From Azolla caroliniana (Eukaryota; Polypodiophyta), in the NCBI GenBank assembly GCA_043228905.1, contig JBHGNT010000017.1, positions 2,294,001 to 2,358,000 of the forward strand: 64,000 bases of DNA. The letters are read 5' to 3'. This document shows positions 20,711 to 33,687 of this stretch, piece by piece. How positions within the stretch are numbered: position 1 is the stretch's first letter; each line of letters starts with the position of its first letter. Made by a program: the position numbers and the translations under genes. A model generated the notes under the pieces. That model saw only the letters and a program-made list of their open reading frames with translations. It had not been told where the DNA came from and ran no database searches.

Positions 20711-21640
20711 GCATGGTATCAGGTGCAACAAAGTAGTTCAACCCCACCAAGATGTTTGTTGTGTTTTACGATAATCGAATGTGCTAATTGATGCTAATTG
20801 ATCTTGTTGGACATAGGAGCATTATTAACAAATGTGACGGCAAATGCTGCCCAACTAAATCTTGCACTTATCATATTGAAAAACTTTAATTAGAAAAATG
20901 ATAAAACATGGCATATGACCATAGAGATCATATTTGGACACTAAAATTTGTGAACCATGGTTGATGGAACCAACTTACATGCAAAAATTCATTACCCCAC
21001 AAATAAATGCAATTAATCCTAGTGGTCTTGCACTTGGCATATCCTTTTGCCATCTCCTTTGCTAGAAAAAATTTAAGTGCATTAGTTTCTCTGCTTTAAA
21101 GAGGAGTCTTATTCAGTATACTTCAAGAAATAATTCTGAATTTATATAGAATATCCTGGTCAAGAATATTTAAGAATGACATAATTAATCAACAACAAAG
21201 AAGTATGATTTTGGCTTAGGAGTCAGAATAAAATAATACTTCATAATTGTTTTCAACTACTAACTTAATAGAATTGGATTAATGTTTGGGAGGCTAGTGG
21301 ATAATTGATTTGTAGAATTGCCAGGAATCAAAAGCGTTACTCCCAAACAATGAACATCTCTATAAATACTTAATGCCATAATTAGCAAAACAGTAGCCAG
21401 TAATTAAAATACTGCAAATAAAATACATTTACTTGGCCTTTGGAAATCATGTCTTTGCAATGAATGAAGCTCTGTGGTCATTCATCTATGAAAGTCTTTT
21501 TTGGGAGAAGACGGTTTACTTAATGTTGATTAAAACTCTTCTATTTCACCTCATAATATCATTGGGATAATCCAATATACCAATGGGGCCTCCAAGATTT
21601 TCATATTTTCATATTTTCAAATATGGTCATTTTTATTCAT
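20711..21640. other. AT-rich, no gene seen
   Basis: No coding frame longer than background, no terminal repeats and no RNA gene are evident. Confidence 0.4.
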
Positions 21641-22525
21641 GATGCATGTTTGTTAATAACTACATACATATTAGAATTGGCCATATATATTGACATACAT
21701 ATATAGATAATACATACATACATAAAAATTACATATTACATTTATACATACACTTCCTTACAAACATATTTTATATATTACCATATGTAAATATGTACAT
21801 ACACATACATGCATGCATTACATACTACATACATATTAGAATTGGCCATATATATTGACATATATACATAAAAATTACATATTACATTTATACACACACT
21901 TCCTTACAAACATATTTTATATATTACATATTATAGACATTTATTATTATACACACAATTATATACAAATGCAAATATACAAACCAAACACAAAAATAAA
22001 TAAATTCATATTATATATATATATATATATACACACATACACACATTCCATACATACAATACAATACAATATGTACATACATACACACACAAACATAACA
22101 CACATCACACATGCATATATACTTACATCCATGAATATGTATATACATACATTACACTCATTTATACATACATATTAACAAAACATAAATATATGTACAA
22201 ATATATATTACCATATGTAAATATGTACATAATACCTACAATAAAATTACATATATACATACAAAACACACAAAAATAAATTACATATTATATATATGTA
22301 TACACAAACTCATACATATTAACATTAAAAACACCTAAAGGCTAAGATTACATACTATATATATACAAATCTTCATACTTACAAACAAGTTACATATATT
22401 ACATATATATACACGTGCACACACATAAATAAATTAGATATTACATAGCATATATTACACAATATTCAAATTTACACATACATAAATTACATATATACAT
22501 ATATAGATACATACATAGCTATACA
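21641..22525. repeat. TACA/TATA-type microsatellite tract
   Basis: The tract is dense ACATA/TACATACA sequence. A roughly 120-bp segment containing TTAGAATTGGCCATATATAT occurs twice (about 21680 and 21837). Frames here encode only Tyr/His/Ile-rich strings and are not genes. Confidence 0.8.
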
Positions 22526-22596
22526 CATAGATTGAAATATTCGCATTCGTGGGGCCCACCCCACGAATCCATACGAATACATATAAAAATATTCGT

Positions 22597-23200
22597 TTTC
22601 TTTTTTTTTTTGAATTTTTTAAGTAAAAAATAAAAAACAAATTTTCTTCATCTGAGCGAGTGAATGAACAACGAGCAACGAGCGAGGAACCTCACCCTAC
22701 TCCCTGTCCGCCCTCGCTTCCCTCTGCATCTTGTTCTCGGCCAGAAAATTAGGGTTTCGGCTGAAAACCCTAATTTCTGTCATAAACCCAATTTAGACAG
22801 TAGTACTTTCTTTTGAGCCTGCGTCCTCAACTCCCTCTCATGCTCTATTCTAATCCTACATCCTGTTCTCACTGAAACCCTACGTCCTCAACTCACGCTC
22901 CCACTGAAACCCTAAGTTTAGTAGAAGCCCTAATTAATTGATTATTAATTAATTAACTTAATAACTAATATTTTTTAATGAATTAAGATATGTATTAGTA
23001 AATTAATTAATGTATTAGTGAATCAATTAATGTATTATTGAATCAATTAATGTATTATTGAATCAATTAATGCATTAGTGAATCAATTAATGTATTAGTG
23101 GACTAATTAATTATTATATTAGTGAGTTAATTAATTATTGATGTATTTGTGTATATACATATATGAGTGATATGTGTGTATACACATATATGTATATATC

Positions 23201-23233
<33 letters not shown>

Positions 23234-23248
23234 TGTATGTATACATCT
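22597..23248. repeat. hAT end region with about 20-bp tandem AT repeats
   Basis: 22620-22920 is a mixed-composition stretch without a gene, containing an AATTAGGGTTTCGG...CCCTAATT hairpin. 22985-23110 holds about six units of AATCAATTAATGTATTATTG. 23200-23240 is (ATGT)n. Confidence 0.6.
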
Positions 23249-23493
23249 AAACGAATGGTTTTATAATATTCTTGGGGCCGTTTTATATTCTCGAATATAG
23301 CGATTATTGCGGATGTAGAATACCACGAATATTACGCATGGATCAATCTATGGATATACATATTACATATGTACATACATATTCCACATATCACCATATA
23401 TATATGCATAGATTGACCCATGCGTGATATGCGTGGTATTCGACATCCGCAATATTCGTAGTATTCGAGAATATAAAATTGCTCCAAGAATAT
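23249..23493. mobile_element. Fold-back MITE (main part)
   Basis: The two arms are inverted copies over most of the length: TTCTTGGGGCCGTTTTATAT at 23269 against the reverse complement of sequence ending 23490. Both arms continue through GCGGATGT and GAATACCACG. The outer arm AAACGAATGGTTTTATAATA (23249-23268) has its partner at 30603-30619, beyond the LINE. Removing the LINE and one 13-bp duplication rebuilds one hairpin of about 262 bp. Confidence 0.75.
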
Positions 23494-23701
23494 ATATATA
23501 TATATATATTCCAAAAAAACACTACTTCGCATTAGTTAGCAAACAAAATTACATCATAGAACACCCAAAGTTCCTCTCACCAGCCCTCACTCTGGCCTTC
23601 CCACGAAAGTGGACATAGTCCCCACCTCATTTTCAACAAACGTATCCAAACAACTCCAATAACCTAATAATTTGTACCATATCTATACAGATTTACAGCA
23701 C

Positions 23702-26700
23702 CTAGACGCTGTTGGAAACCGGAAACAGCCATCGGGGTGCTTGGTAGTTCCATTGAGGCCCTGATGATGATCTGCCCACCATAGGAGAATTACCCCATTT
23801 CAGCAAGAACTTTGATCGAGATCTTTTAGCTGCATCAGATTCCCCCTTAATTGAGTCGTATCGTCCCCGCAGCCAAGATACCAACTCAAACCAGATATTT
23901 AATAATACCTCACCGCTCGGGATCTTTTGTTGTTGAAAAACAAATTTACAACGGTTGGTCCAAATGTGCCAGACTGATAAACAAGACACCATCATCCATA
24001 TCTCTTCAAAAAATTCTGAGTTAGTGCCATGTCGAACTCCAACCCGTTGAAACACCTTGCCATCCTGCACTATAAAACCATGTCCGTGGGGGTTTAACTG
24101 TTCAGCCCAGCCTTCCCCTGTTAACTTCAGCCCTTGTACGGACCCCCATACAACTCTCCCATTCACTCCGCATGCTGCCACTATCCTGAGACTTCTACCC
24201 CAAATGTTAATAGCCTCGCTGCAATTCCAAAAACAATGAGGAATTGATTCCAAAGGGTGTCCACAACTTTTGCATCCAGCCTCACCACCACGACACCTAA
24301 GCCACTCCCCCACCGGCACCGCTTTGTGACTAAGAAGCCACAACCAAAGCTTTATTTTTTCTGGCATATCGAGCGCCCATAGCCTCCTCCAAAACGACTT
24401 CAACCAGTCATCAGAAATGCCTTTATCCTTCCAACTATTGCGAGTTAGGCCAGCACCCATCAATTTAGAGCCAATGATTTGCCTTCCTAGCTTGGTAGTG
24501 TACTCGAAAAACCGTTCAAGTTTGTCCGTTCCCGGTTTCTGCCACCACACCTCTAGTGGATCCCAATCCAGATCACATATGGGCTTGTTGTCAACTATCC
24601 AGAGTTTACGATCAGATTCCAGCTTCCCTGGGTCCGGGTTTACTTGCCACTTCTTACCTTCCAACATTGCCACTCGCACTGCCAACCACTGGCCATTGTC
24701 TGCCAAAGCACTTAGATTGCCCCACAAACGATACTCATTAGATGGGCACCTGCCTCGGATAATTTGTGCATCGCCCTCACCTACAAACCACCCACACCAG
24801 ACCCCCTCTTCTTCATTCAGCCTAGCTAGACCATCAACAGCCTTATCTATCAAGTGGGTAACCTTCTCCAGCCTGCCGGTAAATCTAGGACTTCCAACCA
24901 GACCCTCCCTTCTTCTCCTTTTGAACTCCTCCTAGTCTCTTACTGAACTAACATTGTACCCTACCATTTTTCCCCATGGCAAGTATTTTTTCTGACCAAG
25001 CATCATACCATCATCACTTCGAATCCTGGGGTTCCAAAACAGAGGTTGACGGAGTTGTTCCTCCATTGTTTTTGGCTGCATTAAGACCAACCCCTCTCTT
25101 AAACTTGACCAGGCCCTCATTATGGTGCGGGCCACCCTATCCTCCATGCTAGTAGGTTCTTTTAACGTTAGGCCTGGACTGAACAACCACCACATCTTTG
25201 CCTTCCAAGGGCTGCCATTCCTCGAACTCCAGAGTTCAGCTCTGTCTCTAAGAAGCAATTTCCACAATTCTGGTCCAGGTTGGAGACTTCGCACCAAGAG
25301 CTTACCAAGTAAAGCCTTACTTTGGTGAACTGGATCCACCATCCCAAGTCCACCTTGACTTTTTGCCTTGATCAAACAACTCCAGGCCACTTTAGCTGAA
25401 GTAGTCTCATGGTCTCTACCCGACCAAAGGAACCCTCTCACCATTGCCTTAATATTTTTTATGCACTCTTTATCTAACATCCAGCATGCCAACGAGTGCC
25501 ACATGGTGGCCAACAAAATATGGTTTACCACAACCACTCTACCTGCAAGGGAAAGCTTTACTGATGCCCATAACCGAAGCTTTTTTCTGATTTTGTCTTT
25601 CACTTGCTCAAGTTGCTGATTTTTCTGAATCTCTATTCCCACCAAAAAGCCCAAATACTTAACAGCCCTTCCATTAGGAACCCATTGAAAATCAGCATTA
25701 GGTTGCCAATTCGGCCAAGAGTTTGGACTTACCCAAAACCCTCTACTTTTGTTCCAATTAATTTTCCCACCTGATGCTTTACAGAACAACTCAATTCTAT
25801 TTTCAGCTTGCTGTAAATTAGCATCATTGCCTTGCAGATAGAGCATGGTGTCATCTGCATACATGGAGTCCAACAAGTCCTTACAAGCATGTGGGACAAC
25901 CAACCCCCGAATTCCTGCATCCGGTCTATTTAAAAAGAAAGAGAATGCCTCTGAGATAAATAAATAAAGGTAGGGGGCCAATGGGCACCCCTGTTTGACA
26001 GACTTGCATAGTGGAATTGATGGGCCCCGTTGCCCTAGTACCAACACTACTCAAGCTTCCTTTGTAAAGCGCCAACGCAGCTGCTCTCCATTTTGAGGGT
26101 AGTCCCAACCGCTCCATGACTTTGTCTAAAAAAGGCCATTGTACTCTATCATATGCCTTCTCAAAGTCAAGCATGAGGCATGCAATATGTTGATTGGTTT
26201 TCTTCGCCAGGGCAATCGCTTCCCAAAAGGTCAACACATTATCAATTATACATCTATTTTCCATGAATCCTGTTTGTCCCACATTAATTAGCGCATGTAG
26301 GTGGGGTTTGACCCTCTTGGCCAGCATATTGGCAAAAATCTTATAGATTGTGTTGAGCAACGTAATCGGTCTCCATTGCCTCACATCTGATACTATACCC
26401 TTTACCTTAGGAATTAGAAATATTAGTCCCTCTTTAAAATGTTTAGGGAGGTACCCATCATCCCATGCCTCATTTAGTCCAGCAACCAGGTCAACCTTAA
26501 TTATTTCCCAAAATTTTTCATAAAAATCTTTTGATAATCCATCGTCTCCTGGACAAGACGTTCTACATATACTTGCCAGAGCATCTGACACCTCCTCTTC
26601 CAAGAGTGGCCCTGACAACTTAACTTGTGCAACCTCTGAAATTCTTGGTTGCATTCCCTCCAATACAAATTCTGCCAGTGAGGGCTGGTCTGGGAGACTA

Positions 26701-28076
26701 TAATTATTTGATAGTAGCCCATTATAGTGAGATGTGACTGCCTCCATGATCTCCGATACATCTTCTGACAGTGAACCATCCTCCTTGATCAGTTTAGGAA
26801 TGAAGTTACCAATTATGCTCGGTTTTTTAAACTTAAAAAATTGTTGGTTCACCTTGTCCCCATTCCTGCTCCACCAAGCTGCTGAACTCCTGAATACCAT
26901 CTTATTTCTTGACACAATCAGTCGCTGTATTGTTTCTTTGGCAGCCTCCAAACCTGATCTTGACCAAAGACACTTGGGATTTTTCTGGAGCATTCTTTGG
27001 GCAGCCGCTATCGATCTTCTTAGTCTCACCTCTCTTTCCTTAGATCTCTCCAATCTATTTTTAGTCTCTTCATGCAAATACTTTGAAGTTTCAATAATCT
27101 TTCCTTGAAGATTATCCAAAGCACCACAACCAGCTAGATTATTTTCCCATATACTCCTTATCTTACTTCTCACCTCCACATCCTCAAAAAGCTTATTACT
27201 AATCCTTAAGTTGCAGTCCCTTTTGTTCAACCTCTGAGTGACCAACGTAATCGAAACCGGCATGTGATCAGAGTAAGCTGAACCTGCGATGATTTCAACA
27301 TTGCTGCCATATTTTTCCAATTCCGAGCTTATGTATATTCTGTCTATGCGAGACATACAATAGCCATTTATATTACAACCTTCTCTTGAGAAGGATAATG
27401 AGCTCCGAGGCTTTTTTAGTACATACCAAGCATCTTTCACTCCCATTCTGCCCATCAACAAATCCCATGCAACTAGCTCTGACCCCTGCACCGTCGTATG
27501 CATGCCCCCCACCTTGTCTTCTGCGTGCATAGTCATGTTAAAATCCCCTGCGAGGATCCATGCATCTGCCATCGGCAATCCATCAGCCAATTGCCTCCAA
27601 AAAAGGGCCCGCATCGTTGTCGAATTGGGCGCGTACACATTTATTATTCCAATGATACGTTGTTGCCATCTGATTGTCACATAGATGGCACGTCCCTCCA
27701 TGATGGTGCCTTGGCCCACAACAATTATATCTGGATTATTCTTAATAGATGTACAAACACCCCCTTTTCTACCATGCTCACCTTGCGCTGGGGACCAAAT
27801 AGTATGCCAATCCCCCGCTAGAGGATTGCCAATACTCGAGATTCTGTTCGCACTCAAATGGTGCTCTTGCAAGAGCAAAATGTCTGGGATCCCCCTAAAG
27901 CTAGGGGATTTGAACTCTTGGCGGAGGTTCTTCCTCTCCAACATACATTTACTACCGCCTAGACCTTGTATGTTCCACGTGATTAATTTCATGAGAACAA
28001 TTGTGAGGTCTCCCAAGCTGGACATAGTCCCTCCCCACGAGCCCATGCCCAACCTCCCGACTTGATCCTCTCCCAT
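23702..28076 (-). pseudogene. LINE ORF2: endonuclease, reverse transcriptase, zf-RVT
   Basis: The N-terminus has the APE-type endonuclease (LITWNIQGLGG, LLLQEHHL, ILAGDFNM and YSDHMPVSI with the catalytic His). The polymerase follows with RQWRPITLLNTIYKIFA, MLDFEKAYDRVQW, KQGCPLAPYLYLF and MYADDTMLYLQG. The C-terminus has the zinc-binding region typical of plant L1 (KLWLWLLSHKAVPVGEWL, CKSCGHPLESIPHCFWNC). About 1,455 codons are represented. A frameshift near 26045 and one TAG at 24934-24932 are the only breaks seen. ORF2 begins at 28076 inside the last 88 nt of ORF1. Confidence 0.85.
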
Positions 28077-30283
28077 CCTAAAACAACATCTTTCCTTGTA
28101 GCTTCAGCCATTTCCTCCTCATGGAAGTGCAACACCTCATCAAGAGGGTCTATCATCTCCTCTAGGCCTAGTAAAATCTGTTTTTTAATGCAAGAATTAT
28201 GAAAACTCCCGCATATCATTCCAGCATTCAGCCACATCAACCTCCAATTATCTCCATTCCAATTGATAGGTAGGCTGCGAAAGTATTTGTGTGCCTTGAC
28301 TTCTATAAAGTTGGAGATCCGTGGCATGTTACTAGTTGTAACCTCTAGGTCTGTTAGATCAAAAGAGAAGCCTATAGTCGGCAGCTTGTTTCGTTCACCA
28401 ACAATTACATAAACCCTTAGCCCTAGAGCTTCCCCTTGTGACAAATCCGTCAATCTTGTGAGAGCTTGCTGACTAAACCTATATCCCTTGTCCAGCATGT
28501 CCCCTTCCAATATTTTTGACCTAACAAATTTGATTGGAACTCTAACATTTGCCTCCTTACTTCTTTCTCCCACTGCATGCAACTTAATTTCAGGAGCGTT
28601 GGGTGAGCTTTCTTGACATCTCCCATTACGCAGCCAGTCTTTCATTGCTCTCAGTCCCATACTTCCACTTTTACCAATAGAGGAAGGGGAGCCCATGGTA
28701 GATTCTTGTCTAAGTGTTCCACTTTTTAACATGACCTCGGGTGTACATACTACCACCTCTTCAACAATAGTTTTCTTTGAGTCTTGTGCTAGGTCCTCCT
28801 CTTCTTGCAACACTTCAAAACAATTTCTCAAATCTGCATGAGGTGTATTCGTGTTTACTTCTCGTTGCAAGCCATTTTTCCGTCCCGAAACACGAGTCCA
28901 GCCATTTGCACTATTGTTCGGCTTCTCAGCCCCAATGAGGTTGCTCAATCTTGACTCCCTTATCGGTTCTTGCTTATCTAACAACCCAATATCCTTCTCC
29001 CCCCTTACATTTCTATTAATCTTCCTTGGAAATTCCTTGGCAATGTGGCCCTTTCTTTTACAATAGAAACATTGGCCAGGTAAACCCTCATATTCCACAT
29101 CCACATCTATCAATCTTCCCTCCACATCATGCACTCTAATTAGGGAGGGAAGTGTGGACAAACTTTGCACAAGCACCCTAATCTTAGGGGAGTCTCGGAT
29201 TTTGTCTACCATGGATGCCTTGGAAGGACAAATTGTGCCAATCTTCTCCCCAATATTTTGCATCAACGGATATAAGTGTCGAGGCAGATTAGGGAATACC
29301 ATAAATATCACCATGGGATTACCAATTTTCTTAGCCTCATCCATAACATTGAAATTAGCATGCCACTCCAACAACAGAGCTCTTCCGTATTTGAGTTCTA
29401 CACATTTCATATTGATAATTTGCGATACATCACTCCCTTCGTTCACTTCAATGTGAAAGAAATTTCGACCCATATTATCCACACTCTTTATATGTGGGAC
29501 CTTATCCATTAAAGCTACTTGTAGCATATCACGGACCACACCTCTATTGGGCCTACCACCAAATAGCTTACAAATGAACGAACATTTCTTTAATCTTTTG
29601 ATCTCAGCATTTAAGATTGTACTTTCTTCTTCGAACAGAAAAACATCCAATACATCGGAAGTCTCCACCATTTTCAAATCCTTATCATCATCTCCTCTCG
29701 TGCATGTATTATGTGCATTCTGTGCCTGACCACATTCATTCAAAAGATTTTCCACTTGTAACGTGTACCTTGTGGCCTCACTCTCCACCATAGGCAACCC
29801 ATGAGACGATCCTCCTTGCAATCCCCGCGGCCCCTCTTCTACTTCCTCTTCATCCATTTGCCATGATGCAAGGTTGGCCTGATCTCCTCCAGCTTCTTGC
29901 TTCCGTGCATCTACTTTCCAAACCTCCGATTCTCCCCACACTCGTGAATCCTCATTGCCATCATCTGCAAAGAGGGTTGTAGCCATACTGCTGGAAGGAG
30001 CCCTAATCATCTCTTTCATCCATCCCCTCTTATCTGTCTGATTCACCGAATCCTTACCTATCCTACCAGCACCTCCATCAATATGATTCCCTACGACTTT
30101 CCAAGCGTCACTTGTTTCCTTATGTTCCAAATTCCCAACTTGCTGCTTCTCGCGGCCATTAGCCATCCTTTGTAGTGCATACCTCGACTCCACCCACCGC
30201 ACGGGCGGCACCCTTGCCGCTGGTACTTTAATCGATGACATTGAGTCTGCTTTACCACCCTCAGATGGCTCCCTTGCCACCAT
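27989..30283 (-). CDS. LINE ORF1, RNA-binding protein with altered CCHC knuckle
   Basis: This is a 764-codon frame with the DUF4283-like region of plant L1 ORF1 (near residues 220-330) followed by a zinc knuckle QCFYCKRKGHIAKEF. The fourth ligand Cys is Phe. ORF1 proteins coat the LINE RNA and act as chaperones; loss of one zinc ligand probably weakens this. The frame is otherwise open and its 3' end overlaps ORF2. Confidence 0.75.
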   Translation of the reverse strand: MVAREPSEGGKADSMSSIKVPAARVPPVRWVESRYALQRMANGREKQQVGNLEHKETSDAWKVVGNHIDGGAGRIGKDSVNQTDKRGWMKEMIRAPSSSMATTLFADDGNEDSRVWGESEVWKVDARKQEAGGDQANLASWQMDEEEVEEGPRGLQGGSSHGLPMVESEATRYTLQVENLLNECGQAQNAHNTCTRGDDDKDLKMVETSDVLDVFLFEEESTILNAEIKRLKKCSFICKLFGGRPNRGVVRDMLQVALMDKVPHIKSVDNMGRNFFHIEVNEGSDVSQIINMKCVELKYGRALLLEWHANFNVMDEAKKIGNPMVIFMVFPNLPRHLYPLMQNIGEKIGTICPSKASMVDKIRDSPKIRVLVQSLSTLPSLIRVHDVEGRLIDVDVEYEGLPGQCFYCKRKGHIAKEFPRKINRNVRGEKDIGLLDKQEPIRESRLSNLIGAEKPNNSANGWTRVSGRKNGLQREVNTNTPHADLRNCFEVLQEEEDLAQDSKKTIVEEVVVCTPEVMLKSGTLRQESTMGSPSSIGKSGSMGLRAMKDWLRNGRCQESSPNAPEIKLHAVGERSKEANVRVPIKFVRSKILEGDMLDKGYRFSQQALTRLTDLSQGEALGLRVYVIVGERNKLPTIGFSFDLTDLEVTTSNMPRISNFIEVKAHKYFRSLPINWNGDNWRLMWLNAGMICGSFHNSCIKKQILLGLEEMIDPLDEVLHFHEEEMAEATRKDVVLGWERIKSGGWAWARGEGLCPAWETSQLFS

Positions 30284-30602
30284 GTTTTCTTGTATCCCGC
30301 TGCCCTTAGGCTCCCTTATCCTCTGGTGCTCTACACTCAGTCTTATTCCCTAATAAGGACGTAACTGACACTGTAGGGGTAGGTAAACTCACAAGCAATG
30401 TGGTTCATTCGAGGCACTCTGTGTAGCCGAACAGCCTCTGACGAGCGGCCGAGATCTTGGACAGCGGCACACAGGTAGCCAGCGCGCGCGTTCCTCACCG
30501 TGCTGCTCCTGCTCGCCATTTCCTCTTCTCGCCATGCTCTGCTCCTGCTCCTCCCATACTGTGTATTTGGTTTTTTCAACAATATCAATGCTCCAAGAAT
30601 AT

Positions 30603-30843
30603 TATAAAACCATTCGTTTATGGAGAATAAATTTACATAATAAAAATTATTCAATTCACTTAAAAAAAAAAAAAAAAAAAGAAGGAAAAATCACCAATTA
30701 ATAGAAAAATGGAAGGTCTTCAAAATCACACTAACATAAGAAAGAAAAGTTTTAATTAAAGCGATTATGAGCCGTTATATTCTAATTTCTAAGTTCTAGG
30801 TTCTAACTTCTAACTTCTAAGTAATGCTTCGAAATTTAAGAAT
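30603..30843. other. MITE right-arm end and hAT 3' region
   Basis: 30603-30619 completes the MITE. Then comes poly(A) at 30661-30679 and short direct repeats of TTCTAACTTCTAA (30780-30825), followed by the hAT stop codon. No gene. Confidence 0.6.
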
Positions 30844-33687
30844 CTATGCACTATCACATTCATCATCCGTATCTTCAAGCTCATCCCTAATGTCGTTATG
30901 AGCTTCATTTTCATCAATAGCTTGATTTTGCATTCTCAAAAGTCTCTCATCATCTTCTTCTTTGTTGATCATATCTAATGTTGCTTCAATTAGGCATAAT
31001 CCCCTTTCCTTTATTCTTCTAATGAGACAATGATTTGTATGTATGTAAACCAATTTCTCAACATGAGCATGAGTCAATCTATTTCTTTTTTTTGTATGTA
31101 TCGATGAGAATGTACTCCAATTTCTTTCACAAGAAGATGCACATGAACCTTGAGAAAGCACACGAATTGCAAGCCTTTTTAAGTTTGGAGTGCTTGCTCC
31201 AAATGTTTCCCACCACTTAATTGCATCATGCATTCTAGTTGGATCATTTGCCATAGGAACTTGAAATGAACTCTTTTGTCGAGTTTTATAAGCATAGAAT
31301 TCATCTAATAAAACACCACATAAAGGTATATCACCATTAGTATACCGCATAATAGTTTCCATCCAACTTGTATTCAGCTTCTCATCAATATCTTGAATTT
31401 TTTCTCTCCAAATTGGATGCAAAATAAAGCCAGTTGCATGCAATGGTGAATGTAGCATTGTCCATCTTTGCATACATATTCCCCGAATTTCATCAAGCAA
31501 TAAACGATCTACATCTTCAATGTGGTTTATTTCTTCTATCATACGATGAGTACATTCATAAATTAAACCCATGGTTGCACCTTCTCTATCCGCCAATCTA
31601 AGAACTTTTAGGATAGGCTTGCATATCTTTATGATCTTCTTTATATTTACCCAAAAAGAAGCATCAAGTATAATTGAAACTATTTCTTCTCCTAGTTGTG
31701 TTTTTGATCCTTTCCATTGACACCATTGTTCACTAACCACCATTCTTCTTAATCCACCTTTGACTCTATCATCCAATAAGTTTGACAACATGATAAAACT
31801 ATAGGCAAATCTAGTAGTGGAAGGCTTTAACAATTCTTTCTCGCTAAACTTACGAAACATTGCCAAAGAATATTGTTTTCGTGTAATAAACACGATTACC
31901 TTTGTAGCTAATTTCAAAACATCATGAACCCAAGCACATTTTCCAATATCTTCAAACAACAAATCGATGCAATGACACGTGCATCTGGTAAAAAAGATCA
32001 TGGGCCACTCTTTCTCTATCATCCTCCCAGCTACTACACAATTAGTTGCATTGTCCATACAAACTTGCACAACATTTGATGGGCCAATATCAAGAATAAC
32101 ATCCTTTAAAATCTTAAAGATATACTCTCCCGATTTATATTCTCCACTAGTGTCAACTGATTTCAGAAACACAGTGCCATACGCAGAAGTAGCCATGACA
32201 TTAATTATTGGTCTATTCTTGGTATCTGACCAACCATCGCTCACAACAGTGCATCCAATAGTTTTCCATTTTTCTCTAATTTGCATAATCTCATTTTCAA
32301 CATATTTCACCTCTTCATTCAAGTGCCTTTTGCGCAATTGATAAGGAGATGGTGGCTCATAAGATGGCCCAGCAAGTGCCACAGCTTTTATTAATTCACG
32401 AAAATATGTACTTCCCACTTTTACATCCGGTGTCGTAGTGTATTTCGTACACTACGTGAAAAAGTAAAAATAATATAACCGATTTAATTACATATAAATA
32501 AATAAAATAATATATCAAGATACTTATCACATGCATAGGGCAAGATTTGAACCTTGTACCTCCACGTAGCCAAACCTCAACTTTACCATTATGCTACTTT
32601 ATCTTTAGTGTTCTACAAATAGATTTAATAACTATAAGTGCTTTATTTGCGCCTACCTTTATTAAAAGGTAAATCATGCATTTTTAGAGTGCGTGAATAT
32701 TTTATAGAAAAACGCAAGCAACTAAAAAAGTGACTCATGCACATCTAGCGTGCATGAGCACTATATTTAGCAAATAAAAGCAAGGATTAGAAAAGCATCA
32801 CATGCACATTTAGTGTGCATGAACATATTAGAAAAAGCATGTAGTTATGCTTAGTCTCTCCCATCACTACATAAGGATGGGGAGCACAATGTAATAGGTG
32901 TGTGAAATATTTGGAAATTGGATATATTTCCGAAAACACCAACCGATTAATATAATCGTGGGATTCACGAAAATAATATAATCTATACTTGTGGGATTCA
33001 CAAGTTTCTTATATCTTTCTTTCAATCTAAATACATATTCTTATCTAAATATTGATTAATCGAATACAATACACTCGTGGGATTCACGAAATTTCTATCT
33101 CTCTTTCTAATAATCTATTCATTACTAGCCTCATCTCATATTCTTCTTTCTCCTAGTCCAAAACCTCAGTGGTTCCCACCCGACTCACGCAAACGATCCG
33201 GAGTCGAAAGGCACGACACCGGTATATCCTCTACCAAAAAAAACCTCTTGATTGCTTCATCAGCATTTTTATCAAGTTGCTTTTGCCATAACATCTTCAA
33301 AGGTTCAACATTGTCTACTTTCATCTTTTTACTTGTTGATGCATTACCAAACGATGATGAAGACATTTCATTGATAGATGTTGATTCCATATTCATATCA
33401 ACATTTGTGCTACAATTTTCAGCATTGCATTCCATTGATGACTCATCATTCATGTCAACATTTGCACAACCAGATACCATTTTTTGTACTTCAACTTTTA
33501 TAACAGCATCAATTTGACGGCATTTGTCAACACCTAAACCTTTCAAGCCCAACAAGCGAGCTCTGATTCGAAAGGGGCCACCAACAAATACATGGTGACA
33601 ATGATTGCATTGAACAACAGGCATACCCTTATCATGTTTTCTCAAAACGGCCACATGATTCCATTCGAAGCTCTTTTGTTTCACCAT
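30844..33687 (-). pseudogene. hAT transposase (BED finger, DUF659, hATC), split by an insert
   Basis: The 5' piece (33687-33219) starts MVKQKSFEWNHVAVL and has a BED-type finger with CNHC and GVDKC, but the His ligand is Arg. The 3' piece (32430-30844) carries the DUF659/RNase H part with VVSDGWSD and VCMDNATNCVVAG. It ends with the dimerisation domain SSCERNWSTFSSIHTKKRNR and an acidic tail. A 788-bp insert (32431-33218, CCGG duplicated) interrupts the frame; removing it joins EDIP to DVKVGSTYF without loss. Apart from the insert and the finger change, the gene is open. Confidence 0.85.
32431..33218. mobile_element. Solo-LTR-like element 1 (788 bp) with tRNA-like boxes
   Basis: It starts TGTCGTAGTGTATTTCGTAC, forming a CGTAGTGTA...TACACTACG hairpin, and ends AAAGGCACGACA. 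CCGG is duplicated at 32427-32430 and 33219-33222. On the minus strand it has GCATAATGGTAAAG and GGTTCAAATCTTGCCC, resembling tRNA A and B boxes. CGTGGGATTCACGA occurs three times. Its relative lies at 45866-46593. It could be a solo LTR or a non-autonomous retroelement. Confidence 0.7.

Larger units (their letters stand above)
23494..30589 (-). mobile_element. L1-type LINE, near full length, in the MITE right arm
   Basis: It is flanked by the 13-bp direct repeat GCTCCAAGAATAT at 23481-23493 and 30590-30602. In minus orientation it has a 5' leader (30589-30284), ORF1 with a CCHC knuckle, an overlapping ORF2 (endonuclease, reverse transcriptase, zinc-binding C-terminus), about 190 bp of 3' sequence and an (AT)n tail in place of a clean poly(A). 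Two lesions in ORF2 and one altered Cys in ORF1 make it inactive as read. Confidence 0.85.

Noticed and set aside
23190-23240. Telomere-like repeat
   Set aside because: The unit is ATGT, not the plant telomere heptamer.
24417-24935. Plus-strand frame of 172 aa opposite the LINE
   Set aside because: It is antisense to LINE ORF2 coding sequence and has no recognisable motif; the same holds for other plus-strand frames between 24050 and 29730.
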